5,363 nt of DNA from Actinomycetes bacterium (GTDB lineage: Bacteria; Actinomycetota; Actinomycetes; Propionibacteriales; Nocardioidaceae), in the NCBI GenBank assembly GCA_023415395.1, contig JAEZKN010000260.1:1-5363 (forward strand), in the 5' to 3' direction. A model generated the notes under the pieces. That model worked only from the letters and a program-made list of their open reading frames with translations, had not been told where the DNA came from and did no database searches. Each line of letters begins with the position of its first letter. The stretch's first letter is position 1. The translations under genes were made by a program, and so were the position numbers. Shown one piece after another: positions 1 to 5,254 of this stretch.

Positions 1-15
1 GGCGTGTGTCACGCC
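1..15 (-). terminator. Possible terminator hairpin downstream of flagellin gene
   Basis: A perfect 6-bp inverted repeat (GGCGTG, 3-base loop, CACGCC) lies 17 bases beyond the flagellin stop codon. Read on the minus strand it is a GC-rich hairpin in the right place to end the flagellin transcript. The window stops at the end of the stem, so neither a following T-tract nor an extension of the stem can be seen. It could be an intrinsic terminator or only a 3'-end stabilising stem. Confidence 0.45.
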
Positions 16-32
16 CTCCCCGAGGACTGCTC

Positions 33-824
33 TCAGCGCAGCAGCGACAGGACGTTCTGCGAGGCCTGGTTGGCCTGCGCGAGCATCGCCGTGCCGGCCT
101 GCGACAGGATCTGCGAGCGGGTGAAGCTCACCATCTCCTGCGCCATGTCGGTGTCGCGGATGCGGCTCTCCGACGCGGACAGGTTCTCGATGGCGGTGTT
201 CACGTTGTTGATGGTGTGCTCGAACCGGTTCTGGAACGCACCGAGCTCGGCGCGCTGGGCGGAGATCGCGTTGATCGCCTCCTGCACCGAGTTGCTGTCG
301 TCGATGCTCGCCCCGCTGACGTCGATGGCGGCCAGCGCGGTGTCGGTCACCTCGATCGCGTCGGCGTTGTCGTAGCCCACCTGGAAGTTGAGCGCCGAGC
401 CGGCGAACAGCGCGACACCGTTGAACTTGGTGTTGTCGTTGATCCGCTGGATCTCGGTGGTGAGCGCGGTGAACTCGTCGTCGAGGGCCTTCTCGGCGTC
501 GGCGTTGCCGAGGACGGTGCCGCTGTTCTTCTGGACGGCGAGGTCGTTCATGCGCTGGAGCATGGAGTGGACCTCGGTGAGCGCACCTTCCGCGGTCTGG
601 ACGACGGAGATGCCGTCCTGGGCGTTGCGGACGCCGACCTTGAGGCCGCCGACCTGCGAGCGCAGGCCCTCGGAGATCGCGAGACCCGCGGCGTCGTCCG
701 CGGCCCGGTTGATCCGGAAGCCGCTGGACAGCTTCTCCAGCGACTTCGACATCTGGCCCTGCGTGACCGACAGGTTGCGGTACGCGTTGATGGCGTCGAT
801 GTTCTGGTTGATGCGGAGACTCAT
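33..824 (-). CDS. fliC: Flagellin (filament subunit)
   Basis: This 263-residue protein is the structural subunit of the flagellar filament. It is exported through the flagellar type III apparatus and polymerised beyond the hook. Seen in the sequence: the N-terminal D0/D1 signature (starts MSLRINQNIDAINAYRNL; LSSGFRIN then AADDAAGLAISEGLR at about 32-55), the D1 segment LQRMNDLAVQ at about 89-98, a short variable middle at about 140-190, and the C-terminal D1/D0 helix ending in NVLSLLR. The protein is at the small end of the family, similar to Bacillus Hag, with essentially no D2/D3 domains. LQRMNDLAVQ corresponds to the region that TLR5 recognises in enteric flagellins (LQRIRELAVQ in Salmonella). 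The ATG at 824 is preceded by AGGAAGGA with a 7-base spacer. The gene lies downstream of the sigma factor gene on the same strand but has its own candidate promoter. The leader folding suggests translational control by CsrA. The name hag is equally valid. Confidence 0.97.
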   Translation of the reverse strand: MSLRINQNIDAINAYRNLSVTQGQMSKSLEKLSSGFRINRAADDAAGLAISEGLRSQVGGLKVGVRNAQDGISVVQTAEGALTEVHSMLQRMNDLAVQKNSGTVLGNADAEKALDDEFTALTTEIQRINDNTKFNGVALFAGSALNFQVGYDNADAIEVTDTALAAIDVSGASIDDSNSVQEAINAISAQRAELGAFQNRFEHTINNVNTAIENLSASESRIRDTDMAQEMVSFTRSQILSQAGTAMLAQANQASQNVLSLLR

Positions 825-829
825 GGGGG

Positions 830-884
830 TTTCCTTCCTGGAAATCGAGTCAGCGACTCGTCATTGACTGGCCCGTCCGTGGGC
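830..884 (-). promoter_or_regulatory. Structured flagellin leader with two GGA-loop hairpins (candidate CsrA target)
   Basis: Read on the minus strand, the flagellin leader can form three successive hairpins. H1 (884-871) is a GCCC/GGGC stem with hexaloop ACGGAC, which fits the ANGGAN loop recognised by CsrA/RsmE proteins; a 3-bp GAC/GTC outer helix may extend it. H2 (860-846) is a perfect 6-bp stem, CGAGTC/GACTCG, with a 3-base loop. H3 (844-830) is a TTTCC/GGAAA stem with loop AGGAA; its 3' arm contains the Shine-Dalgarno bases. The two loop GGA triplets are 40 bases apart, within the range a CsrA dimer is known to bridge. In Bacillus the hag leader likewise has two CsrA sites, one overlapping the ribosome binding site. 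The pairings are seen; CsrA binding is inferred, supported by fliW and csrA in the same locus. Confidence 0.55.
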
Positions 885-895
885 GCTGTCAGGAC

Positions 896-923
896 CGATC
901 GGCCAGGTCGGCGGGGACCTGAG
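896..923 (-). promoter_or_regulatory. Candidate sigma-28 promoter of the flagellin gene
   Basis: On the minus strand, CTCAGGTC (from 923) is followed by GCCGATCG (903-896). Taken as TCAG-N15-GCCGATCG it resembles the enteric FliA consensus TAAA-N15-GCCGATAA, strongly in the -10 part. The spacing is identical to a second element upstream of flgN (1969-1996). A start about 7 bases downstream of the -10 would give a leader of roughly 65 bases that includes all three hairpins. The spacer contains an inverted repeat, CAGGTC-N6-GACCTG. No start-site evidence is available. Confidence 0.6.
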
Positions 924-939
924 GAGAAATTTCCCCAGG
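918..939 (-). repeat. Imperfect inverted repeat between sigma factor gene and flagellin promoter
   Basis: On the minus strand CCTGGGGA and TCCTCAGG pair over 8 bp (one G-U) around the loop AATTTC. The element begins about 18 bases after the sigma factor stop and its distal arm covers the -35 region of the flagellin promoter. The AAATTT core is unusual in such GC-rich DNA. It could be a weak terminator of the sigma factor transcript (there is no T-tract), an operator, or an AT-rich stimulatory element. The structure is seen; its function is unknown. Confidence 0.35.
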
Positions 940-957
940 ACTCCCGGGTCGCGTCGC

Positions 958-1803
958 TCAGGCCGTGGCGTTCACGGGCGGCTCGCCCGTGGAGCGGCGC
1001 AGCCCGGCCGCGTGCCGCGCCGCGACGGCGGCGAAGTACGCCTCGCGGCGGCGGGCGGCCGCCCCCTGCGGACGGGCGTGCTCGGGCACCAGGTCGGGCT
1101 CGAGCTCCCGGTTGAGCGCATCGCGCAGCAGGACCAGGGCCTCGGCCCGGATCTGCGAGACCCGGGACTCGCTGACCCCCAGGGTGGCCGCGATCTCGGC
1201 CATCGGCCGCTCGGCCAGGAAGTACTGCTCGACGACCAGGCGCAGGCGCTCGGGCAGCTCGGCGACGGCCTCGGCCAGGTAGGCCAGCCGCTCGCGGTGC
1301 TCGGCCATGACCTCCGGGCTGGGCGTGGTGCTGACCAGGTGGTCCCCGAGGCCGGCGTCCTCCGAGGCGTGCAGCGAGAGCACCTGGGCGCGGGCGACGT
1401 CCTCGTCGTTGGCGGTGACCTCGTCCACGGCGAGGCCGGTGGCCGAGGCGACCTCGGCGTCGGTGGCGGGCCGGCCCAGTGCGGAGGCCAGCCGCGAGCG
1501 GGTCGACTCCAGCTCGCGCGCGCGCCGGCGCACGGACCGGGAGGCCCAGTCGATGCTGCGCAGCTCGTCCACGAGCGCGCCGCGGATCCGGGTGGCGGCG
1601 TACCGGGAGAACGGCACCCCGCGGTCGGCGTCGTAGGCCTGCGCGGCCTGCACGAGCGCGGCGAGCCCGGCCGAGGTGAGGTCGTCGCGATCGACGTGAG
1701 CGGGGACGCGTGCCATGACCTCGCGAACGATGTGTCCGACCAGCGCCATGTGCTGCTCGATCAACGCCTCCGAGGTCGGCGGTACGTCGTGGTGGGGGGT
1801 CAC
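958..1803 (-). CDS. fliA: RNA polymerase sigma factor, sigma-28 (FliA/WhiG/SigD) family
   Basis: This cytoplasmic sigma factor should direct RNA polymerase to late flagellar promoters. With the GTG start at 1803 it has 281 residues. Region 2 spans about 12-92 and includes DLTSAGLAALVQAAQAYD and the hallmark SIDWASRSVR at 83-92, close to the SIDWVPRSVR of FliA/WhiG proteins. Region 3 spans about 95-145. Region 4 spans about 173-232, with the helix-turn-helix MAEIAATLGVSESRVSQIRA at 201-220. After region 4 there is an extra Ala/Arg-rich tail of about 49 residues, longer than usual for the family. The start is uncertain: no good Shine-Dalgarno precedes the GTG, and a TTG at 1833 would add ten residues with unusual codons and an AGGA only 2 bases upstream. 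No convincing promoter was seen upstream. WhiG in sporulating actinobacteria belongs to the same family, but the flagellin and flg neighbours favour the motility role. No FlgM anti-sigma gene is in the window. Confidence 0.93.
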   Translation of the reverse strand: MTPHHDVPPTSEALIEQHMALVGHIVREVMARVPAHVDRDDLTSAGLAALVQAAQAYDADRGVPFSRYAATRIRGALVDELRSIDWASRSVRRRARELESTRSRLASALGRPATDAEVASATGLAVDEVTANDEDVARAQVLSLHASEDAGLGDHLVSTTPSPEVMAEHRERLAYLAEAVAELPERLRLVVEQYFLAERPMAEIAATLGVSESRVSQIRAEALVLLRDALNRELEPDLVPEHARPQGAAARRREAYFAAVAARHAAGLRRSTGEPPVNATA

Positions 1804-1886
1804 GGTCGGAATAGTGCACGTTCGGGACGTCAAAGTCCTGAAATTCGACCGCGGCGCGCGGGTGACGATTTACCGGTCTAGCAACC

Positions 1887-1915
1887 CTCAAGTCCGGCTT
1901 CCGCGACGCCGATGC
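1887..1915 (+). promoter_or_regulatory. Candidate distal sigma-28 promoter (P1) of the flgN operon
   Basis: CTCAAGTC at 1887-1894 is followed by GCCGATGC at 1908-1915. The -10 part matches GCCGAT exactly; taken as TCAA-N16-GCCGAT, the spacer is one base longer than at the other two elements in this window. It would give a leader of about 130 bases before flgN. It may work together with P2, 82 bases downstream, or be a weaker or decayed site. Confidence 0.4.
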
Positions 1916-1968
1916 CTGACCAATCCGCTAAGAGATCGCGAGAAGTTGCGCCGAGTTCCGCAGAGTTC

Positions 1969-1996
1969 CTCAGGTCGGACGCCGACCACCCGATGA
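1969..1996 (+). promoter_or_regulatory. Candidate proximal sigma-28 promoter (P2) of the flgN operon
   Basis: CTCAGGTC at 1969-1976 and CCCGATGA at 1989-1996 are arranged as TCAG-N15-CCCGATGA. The first eight bases and the spacing are identical to the flagellin promoter on the other strand. The spacer holds the perfect inverted repeat GGTCGG-ACG-CCGACC (1973-1987). Transcription would begin about 50 bases before flgN. The match between two independent flagellar transcripts supports a real shared promoter class. Confidence 0.55.
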
Positions 1997-2045
1997 GTCC
2001 CGTCGAGGGACGGCAGACCGTATCGGGACGAGGGAGCGAGAGGAG
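1997..2045 (+). promoter_or_regulatory. GGA-rich leader of flgN with hairpin and ribosome binding site
   Basis: The leader after P2 can form a stem GTCCC/GGGAC (1997-2011), or alternatively CCGTC/GACGG (2000-2013). GGA occurs four times in purine-rich context between 2007 and 2045. The last belongs to a strong Shine-Dalgarno, AGGAG at 2041-2045, 7 bases before the GTG start of flgN, and this ribosome binding site decides the flgN start. Binding of CsrA to the repeated GGA motifs is possible but unproven, because in the folds drawn here the GGAs are not clearly in loops. Confidence 0.4.
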
Positions 2046-2052
2046 ATCGACC

Positions 2053-2529
2053 GTGGAGAAGCTCTCTCTGGTGCTGTGGCGTGAACGCGAGCTGCTCGAG
2101 ACCCTCCAGTACCGGCTCGAGGTCGAACAGCTGGTGATGGCCAACGGCCAGACCCGCTGGCTGGCGCACGCCGCCCGCGAGGTCGAGGAGGCGGTGGACC
2201 AGCTGCGCGAGATGGAGCTGCTGCGCGCCGTGGCCGCCGACCAGGCCGCGGCCGAGGCGGGACTCGCGCCGAACCCAAGCCTGGCCGACCTCATCGAGGC
2301 GGCCGACGAGCCCTGGCGCGCCATCCTCGCGGACCACCGCGAGGCCTTCGCGGCGACCAGCGAGGAGATCGAGCGCATCGCAGCGACGAACCGGGTTCTC
2401 ATCGCGCACGGCCTGCGGGCAGCGCACGAGACCCTTCTCGGGACCGACGTGGGTGGCCGGATGTACACCGCGGCAGGCGCGGCGACACCGGGCGACACCC
2501 GGGTCGGCGTGGTCGACAGGAGCCTGTGA
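2053..2529 (+). CDS. flgN: FlgN-family flagellar export chaperone
   Basis: This 158-residue, largely helical protein fits FlgN, the cytoplasmic chaperone that holds FlgK and FlgL unassembled and delivers them to the flagellar export machine. Recognition rests on position directly before flgK-flgL, on length, and on FlgN-like features: an N-terminal helix (LSLVLWRERELLETLQYRLE at about 4-23), long coiled-coil-like heptads at about 40-70, and a C-terminal amphipathic helix (NRVLIAHGLRAAHETL at about 113-128) corresponding to the substrate-binding end. The last 25 or so residues look disordered. The GTG at 2053 was chosen because AGGAG lies 7 bases upstream. The frame is open further up to an ATG at 1912, but that ATG lies inside the P1 -10 element and its extension is not FlgN-like. 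The gene ends 3 bases before flgK. FlgN proteins are weakly conserved, so the call depends partly on context. Confidence 0.85.
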   Translation: MEKLSLVLWRERELLETLQYRLEVEQLVMANGQTRWLAHAAREVEEAVDQLREMELLRAVAADQAAAEAGLAPNPSLADLIEAADEPWRAILADHREAFAATSEEIERIAATNRVLIAHGLRAAHETLLGTDVGGRMYTAAGAATPGDTRVGVVDRSL

Positions 2530-2532
2530 GCC

Positions 2533-3897
2533 GTGGCGTCCTTCGCGTCGATGAACAGCGCGCTCAGCGCGATGCGGTACCAGCAGGTGGCGCTCGACGT
2601 CGCCGGCACGAACGTGGCCAACTCCGGGACCGACGGCTACGTCCGCCGACGCGTGGTCGGCGAGACCATGGGGGCCGGTCCGGTCAACGCGCTGTGGTCG
2701 CGGCCGAGCCCGACCGCCGCCGGCGTCCAGGCGTCCGGGATCGGCCGGATGGTCGATCCGTTCCTCGAGATCCGGGGCCGGGCCGAGCACGGCCGCCAGG
2801 CCTACCTCGACCTGCAGGCCGGCGCGCTGGCCCGCGTCGAGACCGGGCTCGCCGAGCCCGGCGGCAACGGTGTCTCCGCCGCGCTCGCGGCCTTCAAGTC
2901 GACTCTGCACGACCTGGTCAACGCGCCGGGCAGCGACGCCGCGCGCAGCCAGGTGCTGGCCGCGGCCAACACGGTGGCGGACGCCATCCGTCTCCAGGCG
3001 CGCAACCTCGCCGAGGAGACGGCCGACCAGCAGTCGCGCCTCGCCGTGACCGTCACCGAGGTCAACACGGTGGCCCGCGAGCTCGCGGCGACCAACCAGA
3101 GCATCGCCGCGTCGAGCCTGTCGTCGTCGGACACCGCGAACCTCCTCGACGAGCGGGACCGGCTGGCCATGCGGCTGGCCCAGCTCACCGGCGGCACCGC
3201 GACGATCCGCAGCGACGGCGGCATGGACGTCGAGCTGAACGGCGTCTCGCTGGTCAGCGGGGACACCGCGAGCGAGCTCGAGATCGTCTCGGGCGAGAAG
3301 CCGACGGCCTTCGCGATCAGCGACGGCGGCGGCGCCGTACCGGGCTCGCTGGGTGGCCAGGTGGGGGCGATCGCCGACCTGCTCGACACCAAGCTGCCCG
3401 ACTACGCCGACGGGCTCTCGGCCGTGGCCCAGGACCTCGCCGACGCGCTGAACACGCAGCACGCGCTCGGTTTCGACCGGTACGGCGACCCCGGCGGGGA
3501 CCTGTTCGACTACGACCCCGCCGACGTGGCCGGCACCCTGACCGTCGCGATCACCGACCCCAAGAGGCTCGCCGCGTCGAGCGTCGCCAGCGGCGACGTC
3601 ATCGACGCCGGCAACGCCGACCTGCTGATCGACTCGATCACGGTCGACGACGCCTACCAGCAGCTGGTCAACGGCTTCGGGACGACCGTCGCCTCGACCA
3701 AGCGGCTGGCCGCCAACCAGCAGGCCCTGACCAACCAGGTCGACGCCGCCCGCGAGCAGCTCGCGGGCGTGAGCCTGGACGAGGAGACCGTCAACATGCT
3801 GACCGCCCAGCGCGGCTACGAGGCTGCGGCCCGGGTCATGACCACCGTGGACTCGCTGCTCGACACGCTCATCAACCGGACCGGGTTGGTGCGCTGA
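2533..3897 (+). CDS. flgK: Flagellar hook-associated protein 1 (hook-filament junction)
   Basis: FlgK (HAP1) is exported and forms the junction ring joining the hook to the first filament subunits, together with FlgL. The 454-residue protein shows the N-terminal rod/hook/HAP signature: MASFASMNSALSAM, then LDVAGTNVANSGTDGYVRRR at about 21-40. The second conserved block AAGVQASGIGRMVDPFLEIR is at about 62-81. The C-terminal helix SLDEETVNMLTAQRGYEAAA begins at about 414 and ends in LINRTGLVR. Length is near the low end for the family, with a modest central domain. The GTG at 2533 is preferred over the ATG at 2551 because the residues between them (ASFAS) match the conserved N-terminus. AGGAG at 2518-2522 lies 10 bases upstream, inside the end of flgN. 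The usual GY(S/T)RQ is replaced here by GYVRR. The stop overlaps the flgL start by one base, implying translational coupling. Confidence 0.97.
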   Translation: MASFASMNSALSAMRYQQVALDVAGTNVANSGTDGYVRRRVVGETMGAGPVNALWSRPSPTAAGVQASGIGRMVDPFLEIRGRAEHGRQAYLDLQAGALARVETGLAEPGGNGVSAALAAFKSTLHDLVNAPGSDAARSQVLAAANTVADAIRLQARNLAEETADQQSRLAVTVTEVNTVARELAATNQSIAASSLSSSDTANLLDERDRLAMRLAQLTGGTATIRSDGGMDVELNGVSLVSGDTASELEIVSGEKPTAFAISDGGGAVPGSLGGQVGAIADLLDTKLPDYADGLSAVAQDLADALNTQHALGFDRYGDPGGDLFDYDPADVAGTLTVAITDPKRLAASSVASGDVIDAGNADLLIDSITVDDAYQQLVNGFGTTVASTKRLAANQQALTNQVDAAREQLAGVSLDEETVNMLTAQRGYEAAARVMTTVDSLLDTLINRTGLVR

Positions 3898-4787
3898 TGG
3901 CCGTCGAGCGGATGACCCAGCGGATGATGTCCCAGTCCGCGTTCCGCGGGATGCAGACGAGCCTCGACCGGCTGGCCAGGGTCCAGGAGCAGCTCTCGAC
4001 GGGCAAGCTGATCAACCGCCCCTCCGACGACCCGACCGGTGCGGTCAGCTCGATGCGCTTCCGGGTCTCGGTCGCCGAGCAGAAGCAGTACGCCCGCAAC
4101 GCCAACGACGCCGTCGCCTGGCTCAACCAGATCGACGCCACGCTCTCCTCGATGACCGACCAGGTCCGGCGGGGTCGCGACCTCGCCCTGCGCGGTGCGA
4201 ACGAGGGGTCGGTGGGTCCGCAGGCCCGCGAGGCGCTGGCCATCGAGGTCGACCAGATCCGCGCCGGCCTGCTGCAGACCGCGAACGCGACGTACCTCGG
4301 CCGTCCGGTGTTCGGCGGCATCACCGCCGGTTCGCAGGCCTACGACCAGGACGGCGCCTACGTCGGTGAGCCGGGCGCGGTGATGCGCACGGTCGGTGAC
4401 GGGGTGAAGATCCGCGTGGACGTGGAGGGCCCCGACGTCGTCGGGGCCGACGGGAGCAACGTCTTCGACGACCTGCAGGCCCTCGCGGACGCGCTGCGCG
4501 GCAACGACCAGGACGGCATCCGCGCCGCCGCCGACGCGCTGGCCGCGCACCAGGGCCGGATCACCGACGTCCAGTCGACGATCGGTGCGCGCACCAACCG
4601 GGTCGAGCAGGCCCAGAAGGCGGCCGCCGACGCCGAGATCTCGCTCACCGCCTCCCTCTCCGAGATCGAGAACACCGACCTGCCCAAGGCCACCGTGGAC
4701 CTCCAGCTCCAGGAGGTCGCCTACCAGGCCGCACTGGCGGCCACCGCCCGTGTCATGCAGCCGAGCCTGCTCGACTTCTTGAGGTGA
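3897..4787 (+). CDS. flgL: Flagellar hook-associated protein 3 (hook-filament junction)
   Basis: FlgL (HAP3) forms the second layer of the hook-filament junction, between FlgK and flagellin, and is flagellin-like at its ends. In the 296 residues one sees the N-terminal flagellin-type helix (MTQRMMSQSAF at 6-16; LARVQEQLSTGKLINRPSDD at 26-45, characteristic of FlgL), a long helix with NANDAVAWLNQIDATLSSM at about 68-86, a small variable domain at about 135-200, and the C-terminal block VAYQAALAATARVMQPSLLD at about 274-293 followed by FLR. The ATG at 3897 overlaps the flgK stop (TGATG) and has no strong Shine-Dalgarno, so it is probably translated by coupling. An ATG at 3912 (MTQRMM) is a possible alternative that would match family N-termini equally well. 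Probably exported with help from FlgN. Confidence 0.97.
   Translation: MAVERMTQRMMSQSAFRGMQTSLDRLARVQEQLSTGKLINRPSDDPTGAVSSMRFRVSVAEQKQYARNANDAVAWLNQIDATLSSMTDQVRRGRDLALRGANEGSVGPQAREALAIEVDQIRAGLLQTANATYLGRPVFGGITAGSQAYDQDGAYVGEPGAVMRTVGDGVKIRVDVEGPDVVGADGSNVFDDLQALADALRGNDQDGIRAAADALAAHQGRITDVQSTIGARTNRVEQAQKAAADAEISLTASLSEIENTDLPKATVDLQLQEVAYQAALAATARVMQPSLLDFLR
4781..4787 (+). promoter_or_regulatory. Ribosome binding site of fliW overlapping the flgL stop
   Basis: GAGGTGA lies 7 bases before the ATG at 4795 and contains the flgL stop codon TGA. It selects 4795 over the in-frame ATGs at 4810 and 4819 and suggests that terminating flgL ribosomes feed fliW translation. Confidence 0.7.
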
Positions 4788-4794
4788 CCCGCTG

Positions 4795-5217
4795 ATGACC
4801 ACTGCGACGATGACCCCGATGACGACCGACGACACCGACGTGCCCGTGATCGAGATGGTCCGGCCGATGCCGGGCTTCCCGGAGCAGCGCCGCTTCGCGC
4901 TGGTCCGCCTCGACGAGTCCGGCGACCTGTGCAGCCTGAAGTCGCTGGACGACCCCGACCTGCGGTTCCTGGTGGTGCCGCCCGCGCGGTTCTTCCCCGA
5001 CTACGCCCCCGAGGTCGAGGACGACGTGATCGCCGACCTCGAGATCCACTCGCCCGAGGACGTGCTGCTGCTCGTCGTGCTCAACGCGGGCACCTCCCTG
5101 TCCTCGACGACCGCGAACCTCGCCGCACCGGTGCTGGTGAACCCCGCCACGCGACGGGCCGGCCAGATCGTCCTGGACGAGCCGGGCCTGCCCATCGCCG
5201 CGCCGCTCATCGCCTGA
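4795..5217 (+). CDS. fliW: Flagellar assembly factor FliW (CsrA antagonist)
   Basis: FliW is a small cytoplasmic beta-barrel protein. In Bacillus it binds CsrA and relieves repression of flagellin translation, while unexported flagellin binds FliW and so restores repression. The 140-residue protein has the family blocks: MPGFPEQRRFALVRLDE at about 25-41, LKSLDDPDLRFLVVPPARFF at about 48-67 followed by PDYAPEVED, EDVLLLVVLNAG at about 88-99, and TANLAAPVLVNPATRRAGQI in the C-terminal part. The first 15 or so residues (Met/Thr/Asp-rich) are not part of the conserved fold. Length is typical once this extension is discounted. It sits 7 bases after flgL and 37 bases before csrA, the usual fliW-csrA pairing, which supports the regulatory role. 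Confidence 0.96.
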   Translation: MTTATMTPMTTDDTDVPVIEMVRPMPGFPEQRRFALVRLDESGDLCSLKSLDDPDLRFLVVPPARFFPDYAPEVEDDVIADLEIHSPEDVLLLVVLNAGTSLSSTTANLAAPVLVNPATRRAGQIVLDEPGLPIAAPLIA

Positions 5218-5242
5218 CCGCCGTTCGGCGAGCAGCGACCGG

Positions 5243-5248
5243 TAGCGT
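5243..5248 (+). promoter_or_regulatory. Candidate -10 box for a leaderless csrA transcript
   Basis: TAGCGT fits the actinobacterial -10 pattern TANNNT and lies exactly 6 bases before the csrA ATG, so transcription would begin at or next to the start codon. No Shine-Dalgarno is visible before csrA, which agrees with leaderless translation. A -35 match is not convincing. The csrA gene may also be read through from fliW across a small CGCC-GTTC-GGCG hairpin (5219-5230) that lacks a T-tract. Confidence 0.3.
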
Positions 5249-5254
5249 GGGCCC

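Noticed and set aside
850..864. A four-codon upstream frame (ATG ACG AGT CGC TGA, minus strand) in the flagellin leader
   Set aside because: No Shine-Dalgarno before it, out of frame with flagellin, and its bases are better explained as part of hairpin H2.
6..1115. A 369-codon open frame on the plus strand across the flagellin gene and sigma factor 3' end
   Set aside because: It is antisense to two clearly recognised genes, has repetitive Arg/Gly/Val/Asp composition typical of shadow frames in GC-rich DNA, and crosses the promoter and leader region.
1865..1881. ACCGGT palindrome and TAAA/TTGAGG-like sequences considered as a promoter for the sigma factor gene
   Set aside because: The palindrome is only 6 bp and no -35/-10 pair with acceptable spacing could be assembled on the minus strand.
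1912..2052. An in-frame ATG-started extension of flgN by 47 codons
   Set aside because: The ATG lies within the P1 -10 element, has no ribosome binding site, and the extension crosses P2; the GTG at 2053 has AGGAG at ideal spacing.
1888..3462. A 524-codon minus-strand open frame opposite flgN and flgK
   Set aside because: Shadow of GC-rich coding sequence with no recognisable domain; the plus-strand genes explain the region.
2526..3896. The flgL reading frame stays open upstream across the whole of flgK, giving a 753-codon frame
   Set aside because: The upstream part is Arg/Ala/Gly-rich shadow sequence of flgK; flgL has a recognisable family N-terminus starting at 3897.
5219..5230. CGCC-GTTC-GGCG hairpin between fliW and csrA considered as a terminator
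   Set aside because: Stem of only 4 bp and no T-tract follows; fliW and csrA are usually co-transcribed.
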